From contig CAYYJF010000004.1 in the NCBI GenBank assembly GCA_964472175.1, forward strand, positions 1 through 63,289: a stretch of DNA of 63,289 bases. The letters run 5' to 3'. Numbering within the stretch: the stretch's first letter is position 1; each line of letters starts with the position of its first letter. Shown in pieces: positions 9,033 to 16,892 of this stretch. The translations under genes were made by a program, and so were the position numbers. The DNA comes from UBA8389 sp964472175 (lineage in GTDB: Bacteria; Bacteroidota; Bacteroidia; Bacteroidales; UBA1402). The notes beneath the pieces were generated by a model. The model worked only from the letters and a program-made list of their open reading frames with translations. It was not told where the DNA came from and ran no database searches.

Positions 9033-10295
9033 ATGGTGGCGCTTATCGACTGCAACAATTTTTTTGCATCCTGCGAAAGGGTATTCAGGCCAGATTTAAA
9101 GGATGTTCCCATTGTCGTTTTAAGCAACAATGATGGCTGCGTCATTGCCAGAAGCAATGAAGCCAAAGCTTTGGGCATTCAAATGGGTGCGCCTGCATTT
9201 CTCAATCAGGAGCTGTTTAACAAACATCAAGTTCAGGTTTTCTCTTCGAATTTTGCCTTATACGGGGATATGAGCGCCCGTGTCATGACCATTTTGGCCA
9301 CCTTTTCAGTCAAGATGGAAATCTACAGCATCGACGAAGCGTTTTTGGACTTCGACGGGTTTGATGCCAAGAAATTACAAGAAATAAGTGAAGACATTCG
9401 GAAAACCATCTTAAAAAGCACAGGGATACCCGTTTCCATTGGATTTGCACAAACCAAGGCGTTGGCAAAAATCGCCAATAGAATTGCTAAAAAATTTCCG
9501 GAACGTACACGAGGGGTCTATCTTATAGACAACGAAGAGAAGCGTATCAAAGCTTTGAAATGGTTGAAAGTGGATGATATTTGGGGCATTGGCCATCAAC
9601 ATGCCAAAAAGCTCCGATATATGGGCATCAGTACCGCATGGGATTTTTCGCAGCTCAGCGATCAGTGGGTTAAAAAAAACCTCACCATTGTTGGACTTCG
9701 CCTCAAGCGAGAACTTCTTGGAGAACGGATGATGGCATTGGAAGATGCCCAGACCAAACAAAGCATTGCAACGACCCGATCCTTTGAACGCATGTACCGG
9801 GACTTTTCCGAATTGAGCGAAAGAATCGTAACATTTGCCGTCAGTTGCGCTGAAAAGCTAAGAAAACAACAGTGCCACTGCAATGCTGTCATGGTATTTC
9901 TGCACACCAATTATTTTAGGGAAGACCTGCCACAATACGCGAAAAATCTGGTGGTAAAACTCCCCTTCCCAACCAATTCCAGCACTGAAATTGCCAAATT
10001 TGCCAAACAGGGACTTCAGCAAATCTTTCAGGAAGGATATCAGTATAAAAAAGCCGGCGTCATCCTGATGGACATTCATCCCGAAAACCCCTGTCAACAA
10101 GGCTTGTTCGAAAACTCCAACCCCAAGCACAAACAACTCATGAAGGCCATAGACCGCATCAATGCAGATTTTGGTCCGCACAAAATCGCATTGGCGGCCC
10201 AGGATCCAAGCCGTAGGTGGAAAATGAATCAGGAAAAACTTTCACCCAGATATACCACCAAATTGGAAGAAATCATCACCGTAAACGCCAAATAG
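9033..10295 (+). CDS. umuC: UmuC-like Y-family DNA polymerase
   Basis: A 420-residue Y-family polymerase, the catalytic subunit of polymerase V. The N-terminus MVALIDCNNFFASCERVF carries the first metal-binding aspartate; YSIDEAFLDF carries the second acidic cluster. The helix-hairpin-helix region follows (WGIGHQHAKKLRYMG), then the little-finger domain. The length matches UmuC. It starts 3 bases after umuD and ends 2 bases before the SRAP gene, so the three genes are surely cotranscribed. It copies past lesions that stop the replicative polymerase, with low fidelity. Confidence 0.94.
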   Translation: MVALIDCNNFFASCERVFRPDLKDVPIVVLSNNDGCVIARSNEAKALGIQMGAPAFLNQELFNKHQVQVFSSNFALYGDMSARVMTILATFSVKMEIYSIDEAFLDFDGFDAKKLQEISEDIRKTILKSTGIPVSIGFAQTKALAKIANRIAKKFPERTRGVYLIDNEEKRIKALKWLKVDDIWGIGHQHAKKLRYMGISTAWDFSQLSDQWVKKNLTIVGLRLKRELLGERMMALEDAQTKQSIATTRSFERMYRDFSELSERIVTFAVSCAEKLRKQQCHCNAVMVFLHTNYFREDLPQYAKNLVVKLPFPTNSSTEIAKFAKQGLQQIFQEGYQYKKAGVILMDIHPENPCQQGLFENSNPKHKQLMKAIDRINADFGPHKIALAAQDPSRRWKMNQEKLSPRYTTKLEEIITVNAK

Positions 10296-10297
10296 CC

Positions 10298-10918
10298 ATG
10301 TGTTTTTACTTTCGTGCATCAAAAAAAGTATCCGACATGTTGAAAACCAAGTTCAACATGGATGAAAAGGAATTTCAGTTGAACCAAACCGGTGTCAACA
10401 ATGGATTCAAACATCCCAACACACCGGTCATCACAAACAAATTACCCAACCAGGTACAATTTTTCAATTGGGGACTCATCCCATCCTGGGCCAAAGACAG
10501 AGACATTCAAAACAGCACCCTAAATGCCAGGGCTGAAACGTTGCAAGAAAAACCGTCTTTTAAAAACAGCCTTCAAAATCGTTGCCTTGTATTTGCAGAC
10601 GGTTTTTACGAATGGCAATGGCTCGATGCCAAGGGAAAACAAAAACAACCCTATTTGATTACGCTTGAAAATGAAATGCCTTTTGCTTTTGCCGGAATTT
10701 GGAATGAATGGATGAATCCATCAAACGGCGAAATGCTGAAGACCTATGCCATTCTCACTGTGACGGCAGACCCATTTATGAGTCGCATTCACAATAGCAA
10801 ACTGCGCATGCCCTGGATTTTGTCAGAGGCCGAAGAAAAAATCTATCTATCTGGGAATCAATGTGAAGTGAGCACACTCCATTTAAAAGCGACCCCTTTA
10901 TCTCAATTTGTATTTTAG
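10298..10918 (+). CDS. yedK: SRAP-domain protein (YedK/HMCES family), abasic-site sensor
   Basis: A 206-residue SOS-response-associated peptidase family protein. After removal of Met1, Cys2 becomes the N-terminal residue that forms a thiazolidine crosslink with abasic sites in single-stranded DNA. The other conserved residues are present: Asn76 in NARAE, Glu105 in GFYEW and His165 in RIHNSKLRMP. Because Cys2 is essential, the start must be the ATG at 10298 and not the GTG at 10217 inside umuC. It follows umuC after 2 bases. Its tail overlaps the convergent MFS gene by 21 bases. Linking it to a translesion polymerase in one operon couples protection of abasic sites with bypass. Confidence 0.93.
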   Translation: MCFYFRASKKVSDMLKTKFNMDEKEFQLNQTGVNNGFKHPNTPVITNKLPNQVQFFNWGLIPSWAKDRDIQNSTLNARAETLQEKPSFKNSLQNRCLVFADGFYEWQWLDAKGKQKQPYLITLENEMPFAFAGIWNEWMNPSNGEMLKTYAILTVTADPFMSRIHNSKLRMPWILSEAEEKIYLSGNQCEVSTLHLKATPLSQFVF

Positions 10919-12106
10919 GAAATGCGGTCCCGCCATATAAAAGAACCAAACGGTTGAAACAAGAGCCAATCCTGAAATGAGCAAGTAAGTCATTGGGAAA
11001 CCAAAGGTATCTGAGAAAGCGCCACCGAACAACAAACCCAGGCCAATACCCAAATCCCAGCTAGTCAGATAGGTAGAACTGGCCGTGGCCCTGCGATTGT
11101 GAGGAGCCAAATCAACAAAAAGACTGTTGTATGCCGGGAAAATCATGCCATAACCCAAACCCATCAAAGTGGCTATGGTAAAAAACAGCGTTGTCTGAAA
11201 AAAGCCGTTGTCAAGGTGCAGAAAGCCCAATAGGGCAAACAGGACAAAAGTGATGACCAAAATAAACTGACCCCAAAAAACCACGTGAACCAACTTACCC
11301 CGGTCAATCATTTTTCCGGAAAATGTTCTGGACAGAATCAAGCCAAAAGCCATCAGGGTAAAAAACAAACCTGTTGTACCACTGATGTGCAAAGTCTTGG
11401 CATAAATAGCCAGATAAGAAGTTGTGACGCCATAAGGCACCCCCATTAAAAGCAAGGAAAACCCTGCAATCAAACCTTTCTTCAGGAAAAAACGATCCAA
11501 TGAAATCGGTTCTGACTCCATCTTCATTTTTGGCGGTGATTTGATTTGACAGACAAAAACAAAACCCAGCAAACAACAAGCCATTGCTGAATAAAAGATC
11601 ATCTCGTACGGCACTTTATTATCCAACATCATCAAACCAAGCATTGGTCCTATGGCCATGGAGATATTGTTTGCAATCCCATAATAGCCGAGTCCCTCTC
11701 CCCTTCTCGAAGCAGGCATAATGTCAACAATCAGCGTATTACCTGTGGTTGTCACCATGCCAAATGTCAATCCGTGAATGATTCTTAGAAACACAAAAAA
11801 GAGCAAGGCCGTTGCTATGGGATACCCCAGAAATACGAGGGTAAATAAGGCAAAAGCAATCAAATAGAATTGCTTCCGATTGAAGCGATCTGCCACAAAT
11901 CCGGAAAAAGGTCTGATGGCTAGGGCTGCAATCGTATATAGAGACAATACAACGCCAACTTCAACAGCCGAAGCATGAAATACCTCTAATAAATAGACAG
12001 GCAAAACGGGTAACAATTGATAAAAGCCCAAAAAAAGTAAAAAATTGCCCAAACTCGCATGCATAAAACTGGGGGTGAACAACTTTTCCCGTGTAACTGA
12101 AGCCAT
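10898..12106 (-). CDS. MFS transporter
   Basis: A 402-residue inner-membrane protein with about 12 hydrophobic segments and the major facilitator loop motif after the second helix, GFVADRFNRKQFY, repeated in weaker form in the second half as GKMIDRGKLV. It resembles drug-exporter type MFS proteins; the substrate is not predictable. The start ATG at 12106 is preceded by a TATCTTTGC promoter box. It diverges from dnaG, and its 3' end overlaps the yedK gene by 21 bases. Confidence 0.88.
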   Translation of the reverse strand: MASVTREKLFTPSFMHASLGNFLLFLGFYQLLPVLPVYLLEVFHASAVEVGVVLSLYTIAALAIRPFSGFVADRFNRKQFYLIAFALFTLVFLGYPIATALLFFVFLRIIHGLTFGMVTTTGNTLIVDIMPASRRGEGLGYYGIANNISMAIGPMLGLMMLDNKVPYEMIFYSAMACCLLGFVFVCQIKSPPKMKMESEPISLDRFFLKKGLIAGFSLLLMGVPYGVTTSYLAIYAKTLHISGTTGLFFTLMAFGLILSRTFSGKMIDRGKLVHVVFWGQFILVITFVLFALLGFLHLDNGFFQTTLFFTIATLMGLGYGMIFPAYNSLFVDLAPHNRRATASSTYLTSWDLGIGLGLLFGGAFSDTFGFPMTYLLISGLALVSTVWFFYMAGPHFLKYKLR

Positions 12107-12130
12107 AAACGTTAACCTTTATAAACGACT

Positions 12131-12139
12131 GCAAAGATA
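12131..12139 (-). promoter_or_regulatory. Promoter -7 box for the MFS gene
   Basis: The minus strand reads TATCTTTGC 24 bases upstream of the MFS ATG. It occupies the place where the -33 element of the divergent dnaG promoter would be, so the two promoters may compete. Confidence 0.6.
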
Positions 12140-12153
12140 CCTTTTTTTATTCA

Positions 12154-12161
12154 TACCTTTG
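12154..12161 (+). promoter_or_regulatory. Promoter -7 box for dnaG, only 4 bases before the ATG
   Basis: TACCTTTG ends 4 bases before the dnaG start codon. Transcription from this box would begin at or within a base or two of the ATG and yield a leaderless or nearly leaderless mRNA. No clear -33 TTTG is visible. Confidence 0.55.
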
Positions 12162-12165
12162 CTTT

Positions 12166-14124
12166 ATGATTGACCAAAGCACCATCGACCGCATCATGGA
12201 TGCCGCCCGCATAGAAGAAGTCGTGGGCGAATTTGTTACATTAAGAAAACGTGGCGTCAATTATACCGGACTCTGCCCTTTTCACGATGAAAAAACACCA
12301 TCCTTCAGCGTTTCGCCAGCAAGAGGCATTTGCAAATGCTTCAGTTGCGGAAAAGGAGGAAATGTGGTTCATTTCATCATGGAGCATGAACAACTCAATT
12401 ATTACGATGCCCTGAAATGGTTGGCCAAAAAGTATCACATCGAAATCATTGAAAAAGTCCGCACCCCGGAAGAATTGCAAAAACAAAACGACCGCGAGAG
12501 CTTATTCATTTTAAACGAATTTGCTCGCGATTATTTTTCACGCATTCTGCACGAGCATGCCGATGGAAAATCCATTGCATTGGGCTACTTCAAAGAACGC
12601 GGATTTCGGGAAGACGTTATTCGAAAGTTTCAGCTGGGATTCAGTCTGGATCAAAAAGATGGATTCACCAAAGAGGCCATTGCCAAAGGTTATCAAACAA
12701 CTTTTTTGCTCAAAACCGGACTGTCTTTAAATACAGAAAAAGGCGATTTGTTTGACCGGTATCGAAACCGCGTCATCTTCCCTGTACACACCATTTCAGG
12801 GAAAGTCGTGGCTTTTGGCGGAAGAATTCTCAAAAGCAAGGATGAAAAAATTGCCAAATACATCAACTCACCCGAATCAGAAATTTATCACAAAAGCAAT
12901 GAATTGTACGGTTTGTACTTTGCCAAGCAAGCCATTGCCAAACAAGACAAATGCTTTTTGGTAGAAGGATATACCGATGTCATTTCCATGCATCAGGCAG
13001 GCATTGAAAACGTCGTTTCTTCATCCGGAACAGCTTTAACGCACGGACAAATCCGGCTCATTCACCGATTCACCAAAAATGTGACCGTTTTGTATGATGG
13101 CGATTCAGCAGGCATCAAAGCCTCGCTAAAAGGCATCAATTTACTACTGGAAGAAGGACTGAATATCAAGGTTTTACTCCTACCCGATGGAGAAGACCCG
13201 GATTCCTTCTCAAAAAAGCGTAGTGCCTCGGATTTTATTCAATATCTAAAAGAAAACGAAACAGACTTCATTCGTTTCAAAACAGAGATTTTGCTCACAG
13301 ATGCAGGGAAAGACCCCATCAAAAGGGTACAGTTGATTCAGGATTTGGTTGATAGCATTGCCCTTATCGGCGACGACATCACCCGATCGGTATACATCCG
13401 TGAAACAAGCCGACTGCTTGATTTTGACGAATCCCTGCTCTTGCAACAAGTCAACAAAAAGAAGTTTGCACACTTGCCACAAGCCTCTTTCCCACGATAT
13501 CAGGTGCCACAACAGGCAAACAATGTCAGCCCTAGACCCAAAGAAACGGCCACAGAAACAAACAACTTTCCGCTCGATGATTTTGAAAGAAACATCCTGA
13601 AGATGGTCATCAGATATGGGAACAACACCCTGTGTCAAATTGAACAGGAAGACGGAAACCACCAACAGGTCAGTGTCATAGAATTCATCAAAAAAAATTT
13701 GGATGAAGATCAAATCACCCTGCAGAATCCCGTTTACAAGTCTATCTGGGAGATGGCCATCGAACATGCAACACAAAAAGGCTTTGATTCAAAACGCCTT
13801 TTCTTGAACCATCAGAATCCGGAAATCAGCATGCTGGCAGCCGATTTGATCGATGAGCCCTATGAATTGAGCAAATACCATTCAAGGTTTCAGGAAATTG
13901 ATCAGGATGAAGACAAATTGTTTGAATTGGTACCCCGTATTTTGGAAGATTTGAAATTTGCCATTGTCAGAACGGAATTAAAACAGCTTGAAATTGCCCT
14001 GAAAGAGGCACAAAAAAGCAAAAATGAGGATGAACTCGTTCGGATCACTCGTGAAATGCTTGATTTACAAGAGATTCAACGAAATTTAGGAAAGCGATTG
14101 GGAGAAAGAATTGTCATTCGATAA
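12166..14124 (+). CDS. dnaG: DNA primase
   Basis: A 652-residue primase that makes RNA primers at the replication fork with the replicative helicase. The N-terminal zinc finger is CHC2 type, with Cys37, His40, Cys58 and Cys61 in LCPFHDEKTPSF and KCFSCGKGG. The TOPRIM catalytic domain has the glutamate in LVEGYTDVI near residue 267 and the DGDSAG motif near 311. A C-terminal helicase-binding region follows. The N-terminus aligns with other DnaG proteins from the first residues, so the ATG at 12166 is credible even though the promoter box is only 4 bases away. An ABC transporter pair follows after 10 bases, an unusual partner for a primase. Confidence 0.95.
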   Translation: MIDQSTIDRIMDAARIEEVVGEFVTLRKRGVNYTGLCPFHDEKTPSFSVSPARGICKCFSCGKGGNVVHFIMEHEQLNYYDALKWLAKKYHIEIIEKVRTPEELQKQNDRESLFILNEFARDYFSRILHEHADGKSIALGYFKERGFREDVIRKFQLGFSLDQKDGFTKEAIAKGYQTTFLLKTGLSLNTEKGDLFDRYRNRVIFPVHTISGKVVAFGGRILKSKDEKIAKYINSPESEIYHKSNELYGLYFAKQAIAKQDKCFLVEGYTDVISMHQAGIENVVSSSGTALTHGQIRLIHRFTKNVTVLYDGDSAGIKASLKGINLLLEEGLNIKVLLLPDGEDPDSFSKKRSASDFIQYLKENETDFIRFKTEILLTDAGKDPIKRVQLIQDLVDSIALIGDDITRSVYIRETSRLLDFDESLLLQQVNKKKFAHLPQASFPRYQVPQQANNVSPRPKETATETNNFPLDDFERNILKMVIRYGNNTLCQIEQEDGNHQQVSVIEFIKKNLDEDQITLQNPVYKSIWEMAIEHATQKGFDSKRLFLNHQNPEISMLAADLIDEPYELSKYHSRFQEIDQDEDKLFELVPRILEDLKFAIVRTELKQLEIALKEAQKSKNEDELVRITREMLDLQEIQRNLGKRLGERIVIR

Positions 14125-14134
14125 CGAAAAGCCT

Positions 14135-15040
14135 ATGTATTTTCTGGAAACAAAAAACATTCGTAAAACCTATGCCGACCATGTGGCATTGGACGATGTC
14201 AGTGTGCGGATACCAACAGGAAAAGTGTACGGACTGCTGGGGCCAAACGGAGCCGGCAAAACCACCTTGATTCGCATCATCAACCGAATCACAGCTCCGG
14301 ATCAGGGCACCGTTTTGTGGGAAAACCGACCCATGACCATCCAGGACACCTCTTGTATCGGATACTTACCCGAAGAGCGGGGCTTGTATAAAAAAATGAA
14401 GGTTGGTGAACAATCTTTGTATTTGGCCAGATTGAAAGGCCTAAGCAAACAGGATGCACAAAAGCGCTTGAATTATTGGTTTGAAAAATTCGACATTGCA
14501 TCCTGGAAGGACAAAAAACTGGAAGAATTGTCAAAGGGCATGGCTCAAAAAGTTCAATTCATCATCACCATATTGCATGAACCCAAACTGCTCATATTCG
14601 ATGAACCCTTTAGTGGATTTGACCCACTAAACACCCAGTTACTTAAGGATGAGATCCTTACTTTAAAAGAAAAGGGTGCTACGGTGATTTTCTCCACCCA
14701 CAACATGGCTTCAGTCGAAGAAATATGTGATGAAATCAGCCTGATCAACCATTCCAAAGTGGTGCTTGAAGGGAATGTGGATGACATTCGCAAACAATAC
14801 GCCAAAGGCGTCTTTGTCATTAAAACAGCACAAAATCCCAAAGAACAATCGCAAGATTCACCCTATAGTATCCTCAATACCAAACAGCAGAACCAATATT
14901 GGGTTACGCGCATTCAACGCAATTCATCAATAACAACCAAAGCATTGCTGGAACAATTAAACCAACAATTTGAGATGTTGGCATTCGAAGAAGAAATTCC
15001 AAGTATGAACGATATTTTTATTCAAACAGTAAAGAAATGA
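14135..15040 (+). CDS. ABC transporter ATP-binding protein (NatA-like)
   Basis: A 301-residue ATPase subunit of an ABC-2 type exporter. It has Walker A GPNGAGKTT, signature LSKGMAQKVQ (a variant of LSGGQ), Walker B LLIFDEPF and the switch histidine in FSTHNM. The C-terminal third is an accessory domain seen in NatA-type proteins. The ATG at 14135 is chosen over a TTG at 14111 that lies inside dnaG. The next gene overlaps its stop as ATGA. With its permease it probably exports sodium ions or a hydrophobic compound; the substrate is inference. Confidence 0.9.
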   Translation: MYFLETKNIRKTYADHVALDDVSVRIPTGKVYGLLGPNGAGKTTLIRIINRITAPDQGTVLWENRPMTIQDTSCIGYLPEERGLYKKMKVGEQSLYLARLKGLSKQDAQKRLNYWFEKFDIASWKDKKLEELSKGMAQKVQFIITILHEPKLLIFDEPFSGFDPLNTQLLKDEILTLKEKGATVIFSTHNMASVEEICDEISLINHSKVVLEGNVDDIRKQYAKGVFVIKTAQNPKEQSQDSPYSILNTKQQNQYWVTRIQRNSSITTKALLEQLNQQFEMLAFEEEIPSMNDIFIQTVKK

Positions 15041-16404
15041 GTAAAATTGGATTGGTCATCGGACGTGAATATACCACCAGGGTCAAGAAAAAATCGTTTT
15101 TGATCATCACAATTCTCATGCCCATCTTGTTGATTGCGCTGATTTCGGCGCCATTGGCCCTGTCTTTTATAAAAAGCAAGGACACCAAACGCATTGCCAT
15201 ACACGATTCAAAACACCTGTATGACAGCCGGTTGAATAGCAACCAACAATATGAGCTGGTAAACACAGACAAGAGCTATGCTGAAATTCAAAAAATGATT
15301 TCCAATCAAAATGATTTTTATGCTTTCATGGAAATTAAAGGAGATTTGAGCAGTGATACCGGAAAAGTTTCCTTATATGCCGGGAAACAAATAGAGATGG
15401 AATTGAAAACTTTTTTGAAAACCCAATTGGATTCCCTCGTACGAAAAGACAAAATTGCCTCCTTTAAAATCGACAAACTGGAAGACATCATTCAACAGAC
15501 CGAACCCGACTTTTACATTCAAACCATCAAATGGGATAAAGACGGATCTGAAAAAAGAAGCTCTTCTGAAGTAGCCATGGTGATCGGATTGATCGCAACC
15601 ACCATCATCTACATCTTCATTTTTGCCTACGGTGCCATGGTGATGACAGGTGTTGTGGAAGAAAAATCGAACCGCATCGTTGAAGTCATTGTATCATCGG
15701 TCAAACCATTCGAACTGATGATGGGCAAGATTATAGGTATCGCCCTGGTCGGTTTAACTCAAGTCATGATTTGGGTGGCACTGATCGGAGGCATTGCGTT
15801 CACGGCAAGTTACGCCCTGAAAGATTCCATTTCCAGTGAAAAAGCACAGGCAATTGGCGTGGAATTGACAAAAAGCAACGCGTTTAATCAACCATCCATG
15901 TCGATAAATCCAACCAATCAGATGGGCATTGATTTGAATGATACCCCTGTTCAAGAGATTATAAACACCTTGAACAACATGAACCTGGTTGAATTTTTTA
16001 TTTGGTTTATTCTGTTTTTCCTCGGAGGTTATTTGTTGTACGCATCGCTATTTGCAGCCATTGGAAGCGCCATTGACAACCAGGATGATGCCAATCAATT
16101 CATGCTCCCCGTGACCATGACTGTTTTGTTTGGGTTGTATGCCGGAATTTATAGTGCGCAAAACCCGGATGGCCCCCTGGCCTTCTGGTGCTCCATGATT
16201 CCTTTCACATCGCCCATAGTCATGATGGTCAGAATTCCCTTTGGTGTGCCTTTTTGGCAGTTACTACTGTCATTTAGCTTGTTGATCATCACCTTTATAG
16301 GTGTGGTGAAAATTTCAGCAAAAATCTACCGTACAGGCATTTTGATGTATGGAAAGAAAACCACATACAAAGAACTTTGGAAGTGGATTCGCTATCGGGA
16401 TTAG
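15037..16404 (+). CDS. ABC-2 type permease (NatB-like)
   Basis: A 455-residue permease. A first membrane helix near residues 20-45 is followed by a large extracytoplasmic domain (about 50-180) and then a block of five or six helices, the NatB/ABC-2 arrangement. The motif GVVEEKSNRIVEVIVSSVKPFELMMGKI is typical of this family. The start overlaps the ATPase gene by 4 bases, so the two subunits are translationally coupled. There is no further gene before the rsfS promoter. Confidence 0.88.
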   Translation: MSKIGLVIGREYTTRVKKKSFLIITILMPILLIALISAPLALSFIKSKDTKRIAIHDSKHLYDSRLNSNQQYELVNTDKSYAEIQKMISNQNDFYAFMEIKGDLSSDTGKVSLYAGKQIEMELKTFLKTQLDSLVRKDKIASFKIDKLEDIIQQTEPDFYIQTIKWDKDGSEKRSSSEVAMVIGLIATTIIYIFIFAYGAMVMTGVVEEKSNRIVEVIVSSVKPFELMMGKIIGIALVGLTQVMIWVALIGGIAFTASYALKDSISSEKAQAIGVELTKSNAFNQPSMSINPTNQMGIDLNDTPVQEIINTLNNMNLVEFFIWFILFFLGGYLLYASLFAAIGSAIDNQDDANQFMLPVTMTVLFGLYAGIYSAQNPDGPLAFWCSMIPFTSPIVMMVRIPFGVPFWQLLLSFSLLIITFIGVVKISAKIYRTGILMYGKKTTYKELWKWIRYRD

Positions 16405-16415
16405 GATAAAAAACG

Positions 16416-16423
16416 TATCTTTG
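16416..16423 (+). promoter_or_regulatory. Promoter -7 box for rsfS-ftsH-cdsA
   Basis: TATCTTTG lies 12 bases past the permease stop and 56 bases before the rsfS ATG. No clear -33 element is seen. Confidence 0.55.
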
Positions 16424-16479
16424 TCAGGATGAGGTAAACCCTTCAAATAGGTATTGAACAAGCATAATTAGAACCATTC

Positions 16480-16836
16480 ATGGCTAAAAAAAATGAGCTT
16501 TTAGAAAAAATTGTAGCAGGAATTCAAGAACGCAAAGGCAAACGAATCACCATCGTTGATTTAACCAGGCTCGATGCTGTGTGCGATCACTTTGTCATTT
16601 GCGAGGGCACCTCAAACACCCATATTCTCTCCGTTGTTGATTCCATCAAAGAAGTTGTGCGGGATGAACTATCCCTCAAGCCTTATGCTGTTGACGGAAC
16701 TCAAAATGCACTTTGGATTGCAATGGACTATGGAGACATCATGGTACACGTTTTTGAAAAAGAATCCAGACAGTATTATAATTTAGAACACCTATGGTCT
16801 GATGCCAAATTGTCAGAAGTTCCGGATTTGGAATGA
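16480..16836 (+). CDS. rsfS: Ribosomal silencing factor RsfS
   Basis: A 118-residue protein of the RsfS (DUF143/Iojap) family. It binds ribosomal protein uL14 on the large subunit and blocks subunit joining when growth slows. The sequence shows the family core: TIVDLTRLDAVCDHFVICEG, then VDGTQNALWIAMDYGDIMVHVF. Length is normal. It is the first gene of a three-gene unit with ftsH and cdsA, an order often seen in Bacteroidota. Confidence 0.93.
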   Translation: MAKKNELLEKIVAGIQERKGKRITIVDLTRLDAVCDHFVICEGTSNTHILSVVDSIKEVVRDELSLKPYAVDGTQNALWIAMDYGDIMVHVFEKESRQYYNLEHLWSDAKLSEVPDLE

Positions 16837-16892
16837 TTTGTGTACCAACACCTGAAACCGATTGAAACCGGAAACATTTAATTCAACAAAAA

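Noticed and set aside
10217..10297. Longer SRAP protein starting inside umuC
   Set aside because: The catalytic cysteine must be residue 2, which only the ATG at 10298 provides.
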